NCBI RefSeq assembly: GCF_002087335.1
Contig: NZ_MWVJ01000006.1
Coordinates: forward strand, 82,663 to 146,662
Source: Pseudophaeobacter leonis
Lineage (GTDB): Bacteria; Pseudomonadota; Alphaproteobacteria; Rhodobacterales; Rhodobacteraceae
Length of the DNA: 64,000 nucleotides
Direction: 5' to 3'
Both the position numbers and the translations under genes were made by a program. Under the pieces are notes generated by a model. It made no database searches. It worked only from the letters and a program-made list of their open reading frames with translations, and was not told the origin of the DNA. Of the stretch, positions 40,082 through 49,927 are shown piece by piece. Positions within the stretch are counted from its first letter, which is position 1; each line of letters opens with the position of its first letter.

Positions 40082-40725
40082 TCGGTGTCACTCAGGCCGG
40101 CACCGGCGCCCAGAAGACGTGAGCTTTCCGTGGCAGGCGCATAGGTCCGACGCGCAAAACCTTGCAGGCTTTGCCAGGCGACAGGATCCACCTCGGCCCG
40201 CAGCACCGGCGCGCGCGCGCCTCGCATCTCGGCCGCAGCGGCGCAATGCAACGCATCGGCATGGGGCGCCAGAATTGCCGCGCGCGCGCCCTGCACCGCG
40301 AGGCGCTGCCCGTCTGTGGTGAGGCACACCCCCTGCCAGGAGACTGCAACAGGCCCCCGCAGGCGCAGCGCAGCGCCAGCCGCAAACGGCACCAGCAAGA
40401 GCGGGAAGGACACATTTTCCATCGCGATCCTCTGGCCTGCCTGCATCCGCACCGCACAGTCGCTCATGGCGGCGCCGGCAATCAGCGGGCTCATCCGGCC
40501 GGCAGGGGCAGACCAGATCCCGCTCAGCGTCGCAGGCGAGAGATCAACCGCAGGCCAGCGGTCGTTCAGCGTCAGCAGCTCTGCCAGCATTTGCGCCCCC
40601 GGAAAACCAAAGGCCGACAGCCAGCGGGTGCTCTTGGCCACCTCTTCCGCAAGCCCCCAGGCCAGACCAGCACCGCGACCGGCGCGTTTGCTCATGGCCT
40701 CTATTTCGTTCAGCGAATAGCTCAC
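40078..40725 (-). CDS. DUF3726 domain-containing protein of unknown function
   Basis: A 215-residue protein beginning GTG 40725 (VSYSLNEIEAMSKRAGRGAG), which matches what I recall of the DUF3726 family. No signal peptide, membrane helix or catalytic motif is recognisable. The sequence is alanine-rich with a repeated pattern of small helical segments, and ends near LLGAGAGLSDTD. The start is four bases after the preceding gene, with a GAGGG ribosome site within the stop region, so the two are coupled. It is probably a partner of the 586-residue unknown protein. I recall this pair near Ldh-family genes in related bacteria, but no function is known to me. Confidence 0.65.
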   Translation of the reverse strand: MSYSLNEIEAMSKRAGRGAGLAWGLAEEVAKSTRWLSAFGFPGAQMLAELLTLNDRWPAVDLSPATLSGIWSAPAGRMSPLIAGAAMSDCAVRMQAGQRIAMENVSFPLLLVPFAAGAALRLRGPVAVSWQGVCLTTDGQRLAVQGARAAILAPHADALHCAAAAEMRGARAPVLRAEVDPVAWQSLQGFARRTYAPATESSRLLGAGAGLSDTD

Positions 40726-40729
40726 GCCC

Positions 40730-42490
40730 TCAGCACTCCCCCGCCTTTCCGGCAGTCTGCCCGACAGTCTGTCCGGCAGTTTGGCCGCTCTCTGCAAGCT
40801 CTGGATAAATCCAGAAATCTCCATCGCGGCTTGCGAGCTCCTCTGGGTAGGGCGCGTTGCCATACATACAGATCCGCACCCAGCGATCAGAGCGGGGGTC
40901 AAAATGCATCGCGCCAAAAAATGCCAGCTTGCAGCGCAGCATGTCGATGGGCTGCACATCCTGGGAAATGGTATTGTCGCGGATCTCGGCATAGGGGGCA
41001 CGATTGGCGATCTGCGCCCGGCGCACCGAATGGCGGTGCTCGGGGTGGCGCAGCAGGAATTCGGCAATCGCCGTCTCATCTGGCCAATGCGCCAGCGCCG
41101 CAAAAAGCTGCGACGCATCGCGGCCCGGCGCCAGGGGCTGTTCGTATTCTTCGACAGGCTCTTCAAAGCGCTGACCCAGACGTGGCTCAAGCTTTTCCTC
41201 GGAGACATACCAGGCCCGCGCTGTATTGGCGGGGACGCTCCAGTCGATCCGAAGCGCCCCGCCCTAGATGTCCCACAACACGTCACGCAGGCAGGCCACG
41301 GTCATGGCACCGGCAATGCGAAAGGTGGCGGTATTGTCCGCCGGCAGTGTGTCAGCCAGATCATCGACCAGATCGCCATAGGGCTCCAGCAGCAAAGAGA
41401 CCAGCCATTCCTGCCCCTCAACGCTCAGGGTTGCAGCCCCCCATTGATACAGGTCGTCCCAGGGCTGCACTACTGCCAGCCCCACGTCGCTGAGACGGGC
41501 TGTGATCCGGTCAATGTCCGCCTGCAGCGCCGCAAGCCGCTCTCGCTGGGCGGGATGGTCCGAGTGCCACTTGGCGACGGATATCCGGCTACGGGCATAA
41601 AGATCATGAAAGGTCGCGATCTCGGCCGCGCGGGCGGTTTGCACACCGCGCACCCGCTGCAATGCGATCTCGCGCGCCGCGACCCAATTGCTGAACAGCA
41701 CCGGGTGGTTAAGCAGGAAAGGCGCCATGCCAAGCCCGGTGGAATTGCCGACCCCCAGGCGACGGGCAATTAGTGGACCAAGCCGTGCGGCCTGCCCGCC
41801 AGCAGCCCTGGCACGCCGATCCGCCATATGCTGCACCAGATCCCGCACAAAGGCGCGGGTCAGAAACACCGAGAGCATCTCGACCTGAAAGGGGGCTGCA
41901 AATTCCGCGCGCCCGGCGATCATCCCCCTATCTGCCGCCCCCAGTTTACCCGAGCCATAAACGGCCGTGGTGCGCATCAGATAGCCTACCGCCTCAATCT
42001 GTTGCAGATCCGGCTGCGATCCTGCAGCAAGACGCGACACCACATGTTCCCACAGCCGCACCGAGCGGTTGGCGCGCGACACCGACAGCTCTGAGCCGGT
42101 GACGCGGCCCGCCTCCTGCAAGGGGACATTCTGTGACAGACGGGCAATGTCGGCGGCAGTGGGAACACCGTCGAACAGGGCAAAGGTGCAGTCCCAGGCG
42201 GTGGCAATCACCCGGTCCGACCGCTGGTCTGCTGGCAGATCATGGGCAAAGGCCACCAAGGAATAGCTGCGCTCTGGCCCATGCGCGCTATAAACTGCCT
42301 GGCCAACGCCATTGTCTGAAATGTCAAAAACAGGACAGTCAAAACGCCAGGCCTCGCGCTTCATCCGGCGGGTCAGAATACGCATGAAGGACAGGCGCGA
42401 CTGGTGAAAGGAGCCAAGGCGGAACAGACGCATCACCACTGCCGGATCACGCAGATCTGGCTTGATTGCATTGTCTTCGACTGCCGTCAT
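40730..42490 (-). pseudogene. Conserved protein of unknown function, internal TAG
   Basis: The reading frame from ATG 42490 (MTAVEDNAIKPDLRDPAVVM) runs for 408 codons to a TAG at 41264-41266. It then continues in the same frame without shift to TGA 40730, and the second part has protein-like codon usage (ALRIDWSVPANTARAWYV; CKLAFFGAMHFDPRSDRWVRICMYG). Read through, it is a protein of 586 residues plus the interrupted codon. I do not recognise a domain. It is soluble-looking and rich in Arg/Ala/Leu. The end carries three 12-bp repeats giving GQTAGQTVGQTAG. It lies between an M19 dipeptidase and DUF3726. It could be a new enzyme of the operon; two genuine smaller proteins are less likely, since no start with a ribosome site follows the TAG closely. 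Confidence 0.6.
40749..40784. repeat. 12-bp tandem repeat, three units, in frame
   Basis: CCGGCAGTCTGC, CCGACAGTCTGT and CCGGCAGTTTGG lie inside the last codons of the unknown protein, encoding a Gly-Gln-Thr-rich tail. Confidence 0.75.
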
Positions 42491-42573
42491 CCCGCTCTCT
42501 TGTTTTCAACTTTTCGGTTTCGCGCCACCGACCCGCCGCAGATTTTGTCCCGCCTGTGAGACCATGAGAGGCT

Positions 42574-43570
42574 CTATTGCTCGCTCGCTGCGCCAAAATT
42601 GTCCTGGAAAAAACGGTACCAGTTGCCGCCCATAATCCCAGAGATTTCTGCCTCGTTGAGGCCGGTGGCCTTCAGGCCCGTCTCGATATTGCCAAAATCG
42701 CGGTTGTCCGCGAACCAGCGCGGCATAGGTGGAAACCCCGGCGCGGCAGCAGAGCCCTCGCCGTAGTCGGGCTCTTTGCTTCCAGCGGCCAACCCGCATC
42801 CATTCAACAATGCTGTCGGGCTGATCCTGGCACAGATCACTGCCAATCCCGAGGCTTTCGGCGCCGTATTTTTCAGCCGTGCGGGCAATCATGTCGCAAA
42901 AGCTCTGGAGAGAGCAGTCGGATTTGCCTTTGAGATGATGCGGGTAGAGCGAAAACCCCAGCATGCCGCCGCCCGCAACCACGGCCTGAATGACGGCGTC
43001 TGTCTTGTTGCGCAGCGCCGGTGACCACTCAAAGGGGTTGGCATGGGTGATGGTGATGGGACGCTCGGAAATCTCCGCCGCCTCAATGGTTGAACGGTCG
43101 CCGGAATGGCTCATATCAATCACCAGACCAACCCGGTTCATCTCTTTGATCACCTGACGGCCCATGCGGGTGATGCCCGCGTCTTCGGCCTCGTAGCAGC
43201 CCGTCGCCAGCAGCGACTGGTTGTTATAGCTGAGCTGCATGAACCGCGCGCCCAGTGTGTGCAGGATCTCGACCAGACCAATGTCGTCCTCAATCGGGCT
43301 GGGGTTTTGAAAACCAAAGAACACAGCGGTGCGGCCGGTTTCCCGGGCAATGTCCACATCCCCAGCCCACAGCCCCCTCATGATCAGATCCGGGTATTGT
43401 TCAAACCAGCGGTTCCAGCGTTCAAAATTCAGCACTGTCTCGCGAAAATTCTCATGATAGGCGATGGTGACGTGGATCGCATCGACGCCGCCTGCGCGCA
43501 GCTGGCGAAAGATCTTTTCAGACCAGTTGGCATATTGCAACCCGTCAATTCTAAAGCCGGGCTGCCTCAT
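42574..43570 (-). pseudogene. M19 family membrane-type dipeptidase, frameshifted
   Basis: A member of the renal-dipeptidase family (M19), zinc enzymes cleaving dipeptides, often with broad or D-residue tolerance. It starts at ATG 43570, overlapping the dehydrogenase stop by four bases. Family blocks include AIHVTIAYHENF near residue 31, MRGLWAGDVDIARETGRTAVFFGFQN near 64-90 (split here), LVIDMSHSGDRST near 150 and ITITHANPFEWSP near 171. The frame shifts at about 42780 (TGG AAG versus TGG AGC), fitting one extra A. It continues SKEPDYGEGSAAAPGFPP to TAG 42574. The repaired length is about 331 residues. Confidence 0.8.
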
Positions 43571-45017
43571 CCCGGCGTGCCTGCGCTGATATAGGCGGTT
43601 TTGACTGTGGTGTAGAACTCGGCAGCGGCTTTACCCTGTTCGCGCGGCCCATAAGAGCTGTCGCCGCGGCCACCAAACGGCACGTGATAATCCGTGCCTG
43701 CGGTGGGCAGGTTGACAGTGACCACTCCGGTGCGGGCATTGCGGCGAAAATGCGTGGCCCGCGCCAGGTTCTGCGTCACCACCCCGGAGGTCAGGCCAAA
43801 GCTGGTCTCATTGACCACGCTCAGCGCCTCGTCATAGCTGTCGACCTTGATGACGCTGGTCAGCGGCGCAAACATTTCCTCGCGGTTGATGCGCATATCG
43901 TTGTGACTGTTCAGGAACACGCCGGGAGACATGTAAAACCCCTCATGCGGCAGATCCAGTCGCTGCCCGCCACAGGCCAGCTCAGCGCCTTCGGATGTGC
44001 CAAGCTCCACATAGGCCAGATTTTCTGCCAGCTGCTGCGCGCTCACCACCGGGCCCATCTGGGTGGCGCTGTCCAGCGCATGGCCAACCGTCATGGCCCG
44101 CGCGCCTGCCACCAGTTTGTCGACAAAGGCGTCATGCACCGAGGCCTGGACGACCAAACGCGACGAGGCGGTGCATTTTTGACCGCTGCCGCCAAAGGCT
44201 CCGCCAAGCGCAAGGCTCACGGCCAGATCCAGATCCGCATCATCCAGCACCGCCAGCGCGTTTTTTGAGCCCATCTCCATCTGGATCTTGGTGAAATTTT
44301 GCACCGCAGCCGAGGCAATCCCCCGTCCCACCGGCACCGACCCGGTAAAGGAGATCGCATCTATTTTGGCGCTCTCGACCAGCTTTTGACCAATGCTGCC
44401 GCCTGCCCCCATCACCAGACTGAACAGACCCTTTGGGATGTCCTGGCGGTCAATGATTTCAGCCAGTGCCACCGCCGAGGCAGGCGTCAGATTGGCAGTC
44501 TTCCAAACAACCGCAGTGCCATAACACAGGGCCGGCGCGATTTTCCACGAAGCCGTAGCGGTGGGAAAATTCCAGGGGCTGATGATGGCGACGGTGCCAA
44601 CGGGCTCGCGGCGCACATCAATCTCGACGCCTTCGCGCACCGAGTCGGCGTTCTCGCCCAGCTGGCGCAGACATTCGGCGCCGAATAAGTAAAGAACTGA
44701 CCGGCGCGGTAAATCTCGCCGCGCCCCTCCGCCAGTGGTTTGCCTTCTTCGCGGCTAAGCAGCCGCCCCAGCTCGTCAGCGCGGGCCATCATCTCGGATC
44801 CTATGGCCTGCAAAACCGCCTGCTTGCGCTCTGGCCCATAGGCGGCCCAGACGCGCTGCGCCTCTGCTGCCCTGTCCAGCGTCGCCTCCAGCTGCTCCGC
44901 CGAGGCCTGCGCATACAGGCCAACCAGATCTGACAGCTCCGAAGGATTGCGGTTCTCGATCTCGCTCTCGCCAGCCAACCAGTCGCCGGCAATCAGGTTT
45001 TTATGGAGTTCGCTCAT
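43567..45017 (-). pseudogene. NAD(P)-dependent aldehyde dehydrogenase, frameshifted
   Basis: An aldehyde dehydrogenase of about 483 residues. The N-terminal part starts ATG 45017 (MSELHKNLIAGDWLAG) and shifts at about 44685, where FFTY is followed by SAPNV in place of FGAECLRQLGENAD. One missing base fits. Downstream come ISPWNFPTATASWKIAPAL, FTGSVPVGRGIAS, the catalytic glutamate in MEMGSKNALAVLDDADLD and the catalytic cysteine in GSGQKCTASSRLVV. The last motifs resemble alpha-ketoglutarate/succinate semialdehyde dehydrogenases used in hydroxyproline and sugar-acid catabolism. It is first in a leftward operon and divergent from a LysR gene. Confidence 0.85.
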
Positions 45018-45109
45018 GAGGTAGGGCCCGTTTCCGTCAGAATGCACTTTCACAACACACTATGGACTCACGAATTTATTTCGCTCAAACTCAAACTAAT
45101 GAAGTTGAT

Positions 45110-45124
45110 TTCAGGAAAACTGAA
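45110..45124. promoter_or_regulatory. Candidate LysR-type box at the LysR start
   Basis: TTCAG-GAAAA-CTGAA is a perfect inverted repeat that contains the T-N11-A core of LysR-type boxes. It lies immediately before the ATG at 45125 and overlaps its ribosome site, which suits autoregulation and control of the divergent dehydrogenase operon. Confidence 0.45.
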
Positions 45125-46048
45125 ATGCCGATCAAGATTGAAATGCTCCGCTGCTTTGCTGTCGTCGCCAGGCACGGGAATTTGAGTGAGGCCTCGCAGC
45201 AGCTTGGGCGCAGCCCCTCGGCGGTCTCAATGATGCTGAAACAGTTCGAAGACCATCTGGGCGAGCCACTGTTTGAGACGGACCGCAAAAGCAAGTTGAG
45301 CCCTCTGGGTGCCTTTGTGCTGGAACAGGCCGAGCACGAGTTGCGCCAGTTTGACAGCACCGTGCAAGCCATCGAACGCTTTGCCAAAGCGCGTCAGGGA
45401 CGGGTCCGGATCGCGGCCGTTCCCTCGGTCGCCGGAACCATCCTGCCGCAGGCCATTTCACGCTATAACAGTGATTTTCCCGAGGTGATGATCGAGCTGC
45501 GCGATATGGACTCGGCCTCGGTGCTGCGCGAGGTGACCCGCGAACGGGTGGACATCGGCATTGCAACTGCCAGCCAGTACAGCGGCGCCTTGCACCAACA
45601 AGACCTGCTCTCGGATGCCTTTGGGCTGGTCTGCTCGGCCCGCCACCCGCTTGCGGGGTATCAGCGGGCTCTGACCTGGGCAGATATCGCGCCACATCGC
45701 TTTATTGCCAATGAGCTCTCGGCCCAGATCCCGGCCCCGGCCTCAAAGCAGCTGCATGAAAACGCCCTGTTGAAGGTGCCCACCATGACATCGATCCTCG
45801 CCATGGTGCAGGCCGGGCTTGGGGTGACAATTTTGCCAGAAATGACAGCCAAACTGGCAGAAGCCTCCGGGCTGGTCTTTTGTCGTCTGGCTGATTCCCA
45901 GGCGCGGCGACAGATCCACCTGCTGCGCCGCGCGACCCACCCGGCCTCTCCGGCAGCGCGGCAACTGGAACGCCAGATTGTCGCCACGGTCACAGAGCTG
46001 CAGCGGCATAAACATCCGGCCACCATTGCCCCAAACCCAAAGACATGA
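45125..46048 (+). CDS. LysR family transcriptional regulator
   Basis: A 307-residue LysR-type regulator. The winged helix-turn-helix is at residues 4-62 (LRCFAVVARHGNLSEASQQLGRS in two blocks, with PSAVSMMLKQFEDHLGEPLF), followed by the periplasmic-binding-like effector domain from VRIAAVPSVAGTILPQAI. ATG 45125 is chosen since CAGGAAA precedes it and the N-terminus is family-like; the upstream extension to 45062 is not. It is divergent from the aldehyde dehydrogenase operon and probably its regulator. The substrate it senses is unknown. Confidence 0.88.
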   Translation: MPIKIEMLRCFAVVARHGNLSEASQQLGRSPSAVSMMLKQFEDHLGEPLFETDRKSKLSPLGAFVLEQAEHELRQFDSTVQAIERFAKARQGRVRIAAVPSVAGTILPQAISRYNSDFPEVMIELRDMDSASVLREVTRERVDIGIATASQYSGALHQQDLLSDAFGLVCSARHPLAGYQRALTWADIAPHRFIANELSAQIPAPASKQLHENALLKVPTMTSILAMVQAGLGVTILPEMTAKLAEASGLVFCRLADSQARRQIHLLRRATHPASPAARQLERQIVATVTELQRHKHPATIAPNPKT

Positions 46049-46056
46049 CGCCCTGG

Positions 46057-46083
46057 CCTCGTGCTCTCCTCGTGCTCTCCTCG
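46057..46083. repeat. 11-bp tandem repeat
   Basis: CCTCGTGCTCT at 46057 and 46068, followed by a partial third copy (CCTCG). It is just after the LysR stop. Confidence 0.7.
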
Positions 46084-46302
46084 CCCTCTGCGATTTCTGG
46101 CTGAAAGGGGGCAGCCACATCGCTCGGAACAGTTCCTCAAACGCACAATATTCCAATACAGCGGCGCAAAATGTGCAAAAAATGATCAGTCTTCCCAATG
46201 CGATACCCAATCTGGGAAAGCATCCTTGCTATACGAGCGCATAATTTTTACCCTTTGGACAAGATCCAGCAGGGATCCGCTTTTTAACTCGGGGGAATTT
46301 TC

Positions 46303-47328
46303 ATGACAAAATCCGCATTTGTCGCGTTGTCGCGCCGTCATTTTCTGGCCACCAGCGCCGCGACGGGTCTGACGGCGGAGATTGGTCTTGCCCCGGCGCG
46401 ACTGCTGGCCGCAGAGCCGATCAAGGTGGCCGGCATCTACACCGTCCCCGTTGAGCAACAAGGGGTGAGCCGCATTCATGTCGCCGCACTGGCCGCGCAG
46501 GACCGGGGCGATATCAGCTATACCTATTCTGAAAACACCTCGAACTCGGACTATTCCCGCGTGATGCGCGAATATGCCGAAAGCGGCTATAAGATGATCA
46601 TCGGCGAGATCTTTGGCGTCGAGGCCGAGGCCCGCGAAGTCATGGCCGACTATCCGGATGTGGCCTTTCTGATGGGCTCGTCCTTTAAGGAAGACGCCGC
46701 CGTTCCAAACCTTTCGGTTTTTGACAACTACATTCAGGATGCGGCCTATCTGTCGGGTATCATCGCCGGATCCATGTCGAAATCCGGCAATATCGGCATG
46801 GTTGGTGGCTTTCCCATCCCCGAAGTGAACCGCCTGATGCACGCCTTTATGTCCGGCGCACGTGACATGAACCCGGAGATGAAATTCCAGGTCTCCTTTA
46901 TCGGCTCCTGGTTTGACCCACCCAAGGCCAAGGAAACCGCCTTTGCTATGGCCGAGAATGGCGCAGATGTTTTGTATGCGGAGCGCTTTGGCGTCTCGGA
47001 TGCCGCCAAGGAAAAAGGCCTGCTGGCCATTGGCAATGTCATCGACACCCAGTCCGACTATCCCGACACCGTGGTGGCCTCGGCGATCTGGCATTTTGAG
47101 CCCACGCTGGACGCGGCAATTGCTGCCGTGCAGGCAGGCACCTTTATGGCCAAGGACTACGGCCCCTATTCCTTTATGACCAAAGGCGGCTGCTCGCTGG
47201 CACCCTATGGCACATTTGAGGGCAAAATCCCGCAGGCCGCATTGGAGCTGGTGGCGTCACGCACGGACGAGATTAAAAATGGCCCCTACACGGTGGCCAT
47301 CAACGATGATGAGCCCAAATCCTCGTGA
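46303..47328 (+). CDS. BMP family ABC transporter substrate-binding protein
   Basis: A periplasmic binding protein of the basic-membrane-protein (BMP/Med) family, whose characterised members bind nucleosides and related compounds. A Tat-like signal (SRRHFLATSAATG, residues 9-21) is followed by the mature protein from about residue 36. Blocks typical of the family are VFDNYIQDAAYLSGIIAGSMSKSG near 140-165, NIGMVGGFPIPEVNR and GADVLYAERFGVSDAAKEKG. Its ATP-binding and membrane genes follow directly, making a full importer. The 254-base region upstream carries a short tandem repeat but no clear promoter I can defend. Confidence 0.88.
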   Translation: MTKSAFVALSRRHFLATSAATGLTAEIGLAPARLLAAEPIKVAGIYTVPVEQQGVSRIHVAALAAQDRGDISYTYSENTSNSDYSRVMREYAESGYKMIIGEIFGVEAEAREVMADYPDVAFLMGSSFKEDAAVPNLSVFDNYIQDAAYLSGIIAGSMSKSGNIGMVGGFPIPEVNRLMHAFMSGARDMNPEMKFQVSFIGSWFDPPKAKETAFAMAENGADVLYAERFGVSDAAKEKGLLAIGNVIDTQSDYPDTVVASAIWHFEPTLDAAIAAVQAGTFMAKDYGPYSFMTKGGCSLAPYGTFEGKIPQAALELVASRTDEIKNGPYTVAINDDEPKSS

Positions 47329-47343
47329 TCCGGGCCTGATCGC

Positions 47344-48888
47344 ATGAGCAAAAATCCAGAGGCGCAGGTTGTCCTACGCCTTCAAGGCATTACCAAACGC
47401 TTTGGTCCGGTCACGGCCAATGAGGATGTGAGCTTTGATCTGCATCGCGGTGAAGTCATCGCGCTGCTGGGGGAGAATGGCGCCGGCAAGACCACTCTGA
47501 TGAACTTCCTCTTTGGTCAATACACCGCCGATGCCGGATCGGTCACGCTGTTTGGCCAGCCCCTGCCCCCCGGTGCTCCGCGTGCGGCGCTGGATGCGGG
47601 CGTCGGCATGGTGCATCAGCATTTTACCCTGGCTGATAATCTGGCTGTCTGGGAGAATATCGTTCTGGGTGTCGACCACCTGTCAGGCCTCTCCTTACGC
47701 CCCCGCGAAGTAAAGGCGCGCATTCGCGCCCTGTCCGCGCAGTTTCATCTCAAGGTGGACCCAAATGCCAAGGTCGCGCGTCTCACCGTTGGCGAACGCC
47801 AGCGGGTCGAGATCCTCAAGGCGCTGTACCGCGACGCAAAGATCCTGATCCTCGATGAGCCCACCGCCGTGCTGACCCCGCAAGAGGCCGAGGCGCTGTT
47901 TGCCACCCTGCGTGAGGCAATCGCGACCGGGCTGTCGGTGATCTTCATCAGCCACAAACTACACGAGGTCATGGCCATCTCGCACCGGGTGCTGGTACTG
48001 CGCCACGGCAGGCTGGTGGCAGAGCGCGCAACCGAACAAACAGACCGTGCGGAGCTTGCAGCACTGATGGTTGGCGCCGAGGTCTCGTCGCCCAAGATAG
48101 AGGCCCGCGCCGCCGGTGCCGCGTTGCTGTCGCTGCGCGCGGTCTCGACCCCAGATCACGGGGCGGCGCCGGGACTAAAATCCCTCAGTCTTGAGCTGGC
48201 AGCGGGCCAGATCACCGGGCTTGCCGGGGTCTCTGGCAATGGCCAGGCCGCGCTGTCCGATCTGATCTCGGGCCTGATCAGCCCCGCCCAGGGCGAGATG
48301 CTCCTGGCGGATGAGGCCCCAGGCCGTTGGTCGCCGCGCACGGCCATTGCCAGCGGCATTGCCCGCATTCCCGAGGACCGGCACAAGACCGGCACCATTG
48401 CCGATTTTGACCTGACCGAGAACGCCATGCTGGAAACCTATGCCAGCCGCTTCAGCCGTCGCGGCTGGATGGACTGGGCCCGCGCGCGCGCCTTTACCAA
48501 AGAGCTGATCAAGGGCTATGATGTGCGCTGCCCCGGACCCGACATTCGCATTCGCCTGCTCTCGGGCGGCAATATGCAAAAGCTGATTCTGGGCCGCGTG
48601 CTGGAAGAAACCCCGCAAATCATTCTGGCCAACCAGCCCGTGCGCGGTCTTGATATCGGGGCGGTAAACTATGTGCATGCAGAGCTGGCCCGCGCCCGTG
48701 ATCGCGGCGCCGCCGTGCTGCTGATCTCTGAAGATCTGGATGAAATCATGCAACTCTCCGATGTGATCCATGTGATCTCCGAAGGCCGTCTCAGCCCCGG
48801 CTTTGCCCGTGGCACCATGCGCCCCGATGAGCTGGGCGCCTGGATGGCCGGTCATGGCTTTGATGCGGAGGCCCCTGATGCGGCTTGA
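47344..48888 (+). CDS. ABC transporter ATP-binding protein, two ATPase domains (nucleoside/sugar type)
   Basis: A 514-residue fused double ABC ATPase of the type that energises BMP-linked nucleoside importers. The first domain is canonical: Walker A LLGENGAGKTTLMN near residue 43, signature LTVGERQRVEIL near 148, Walker B ILILDEPTAVLTPQE. The second is degenerate in the P-loop (GVSGNGQAALS) and has the unusual Walker B ILANQPVRGLDIGA, as in related importers. It lies 15 bases after the binding-protein gene and overlaps the next permease by 11 bases. Confidence 0.9.
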   Translation: MSKNPEAQVVLRLQGITKRFGPVTANEDVSFDLHRGEVIALLGENGAGKTTLMNFLFGQYTADAGSVTLFGQPLPPGAPRAALDAGVGMVHQHFTLADNLAVWENIVLGVDHLSGLSLRPREVKARIRALSAQFHLKVDPNAKVARLTVGERQRVEILKALYRDAKILILDEPTAVLTPQEAEALFATLREAIATGLSVIFISHKLHEVMAISHRVLVLRHGRLVAERATEQTDRAELAALMVGAEVSSPKIEARAAGAALLSLRAVSTPDHGAAPGLKSLSLELAAGQITGLAGVSGNGQAALSDLISGLISPAQGEMLLADEAPGRWSPRTAIASGIARIPEDRHKTGTIADFDLTENAMLETYASRFSRRGWMDWARARAFTKELIKGYDVRCPGPDIRIRLLSGGNMQKLILGRVLEETPQIILANQPVRGLDIGAVNYVHAELARARDRGAAVLLISEDLDEIMQLSDVIHVISEGRLSPGFARGTMRPDELGAWMAGHGFDAEAPDAA

Positions 48889-49926
48889 ACCTATTGCGGC
48901 GCCCAGCACGGCCCGACGCCTTGTGCCACCCGCGCTGGCAATCCTTGCAACCTTTCTGGTGGCAGCGCGGCTGGCGATGATTGCAGGCGGCAATCCCTTT
49001 GCGGTGTTTGGCCTGATCCTCACGGGCGCTTTTGGTTCAAAATTCGCAGTGCTGGAAACCCTCTACAGTGCCACACCGCTGATTTTACCGGGCTGGCCAT
49101 CGCGGTCGCCTTTCGCGCCAAACTGTGGAACATCGGGGCTGAGGCGCAGCTTTATGCCGGCGCGGTTCTCACCGTCATTCTGGGGACGGGAGCACTTGGG
49201 CTGCCCGCCTATCTGATGCTGCCGCTCTGCGGCATTGCCGCCATGCTGGCAGGAGCCGCCATGCTGCTGGGGCCTGCACTGCTGAAAACCCGGCTGGGCG
49301 TGGACGAAGTGGTGACAACGCTACTGTTCAATTTCATCTTTCTGCTGTTTGTCTCCTACCTGCTGGAAGGTCCGCTAAAGGATCCCATGGTCATGGGCTG
49401 GCCCAAATCGGCGCGGCTCTTGCCTGAGGCCCGCCTGCCGCGACTGGTTGACGGGCTACGGCTGCACTGGGGCTTTGCGCTGGCGCTGCTGGCCGCCCTT
49501 GTGGTCTGGGTAATCAATACCCGCACCACCCTGGGCTACGAGATGCGCGCTGTCGGTCAAAACGCCGAGGCCGCCGGTTTTGCCGGCATCCCTGTCACTG
49601 CCGTGATCCTGAAAACCGCGCTGCTGTCTGGCGGGCTGGCCGGGCTTGCAGGGTTCTCTGAGGTCGCTGGCCTCAAAGGCTCGCTGACACTCGATCTCAG
49701 TCCCGGCTTTGGCTACACCGGCATCGTTGTTGCCATGCTGGCGCTGCTGCACCCTCTGGGAGTGGTGCTGGCGGCGCTGTTTGTTGCAGCAATCTTTGTC
49801 GGCGCCGACAGTATGAGCCGCGCCGTGGGTGTGCCCAGCTATATCGCTGACATCATGCTGGCCTCGGCCCTGTTGTTCATGGTGCTGGCAATCCTGCTGA
49901 CCAAATTCCGTGTGCGGAGAGACTGA
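48878..49926 (+). pseudogene. ABC transporter permease (nucleoside importer), frameshifted
   Basis: The first of two membrane subunits, about 349 residues if repaired. ATG 48878 lies inside the ATPase 3' end. The frame breaks at about 49085-49093, where LYSATPLIL should continue TGLAIAVAFRAKLWNIGAEA but reads PGWPS; one missing base fits. From there coding continues to 49926 with the family motif GAEAQLYAGAVL and VDEVVTTLLFNFI. Several membrane helices are visible. It pairs with the next permease. Confidence 0.82.
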
Positions 49927-49927
49927 T

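Noticed and set aside
32024..41266. TAG recoding (pyrrolysine or suppressor tRNA) as explanation for the internal stops in nosR and the 586-residue gene
   Set aside because: TAG ends other genes here normally (nosZ at 34386, the M19 gene at 42574, the RND permease at 24830), no recoding signal is seen, and frameshifts affect many neighbours, so base changes are simpler.
40162..41493. 443-codon + strand frame
   Set aside because: Opposite the DUF3726 and 586-residue genes; arginine/alanine/proline-rich translation typical of a shadow frame, and no ribosome site.
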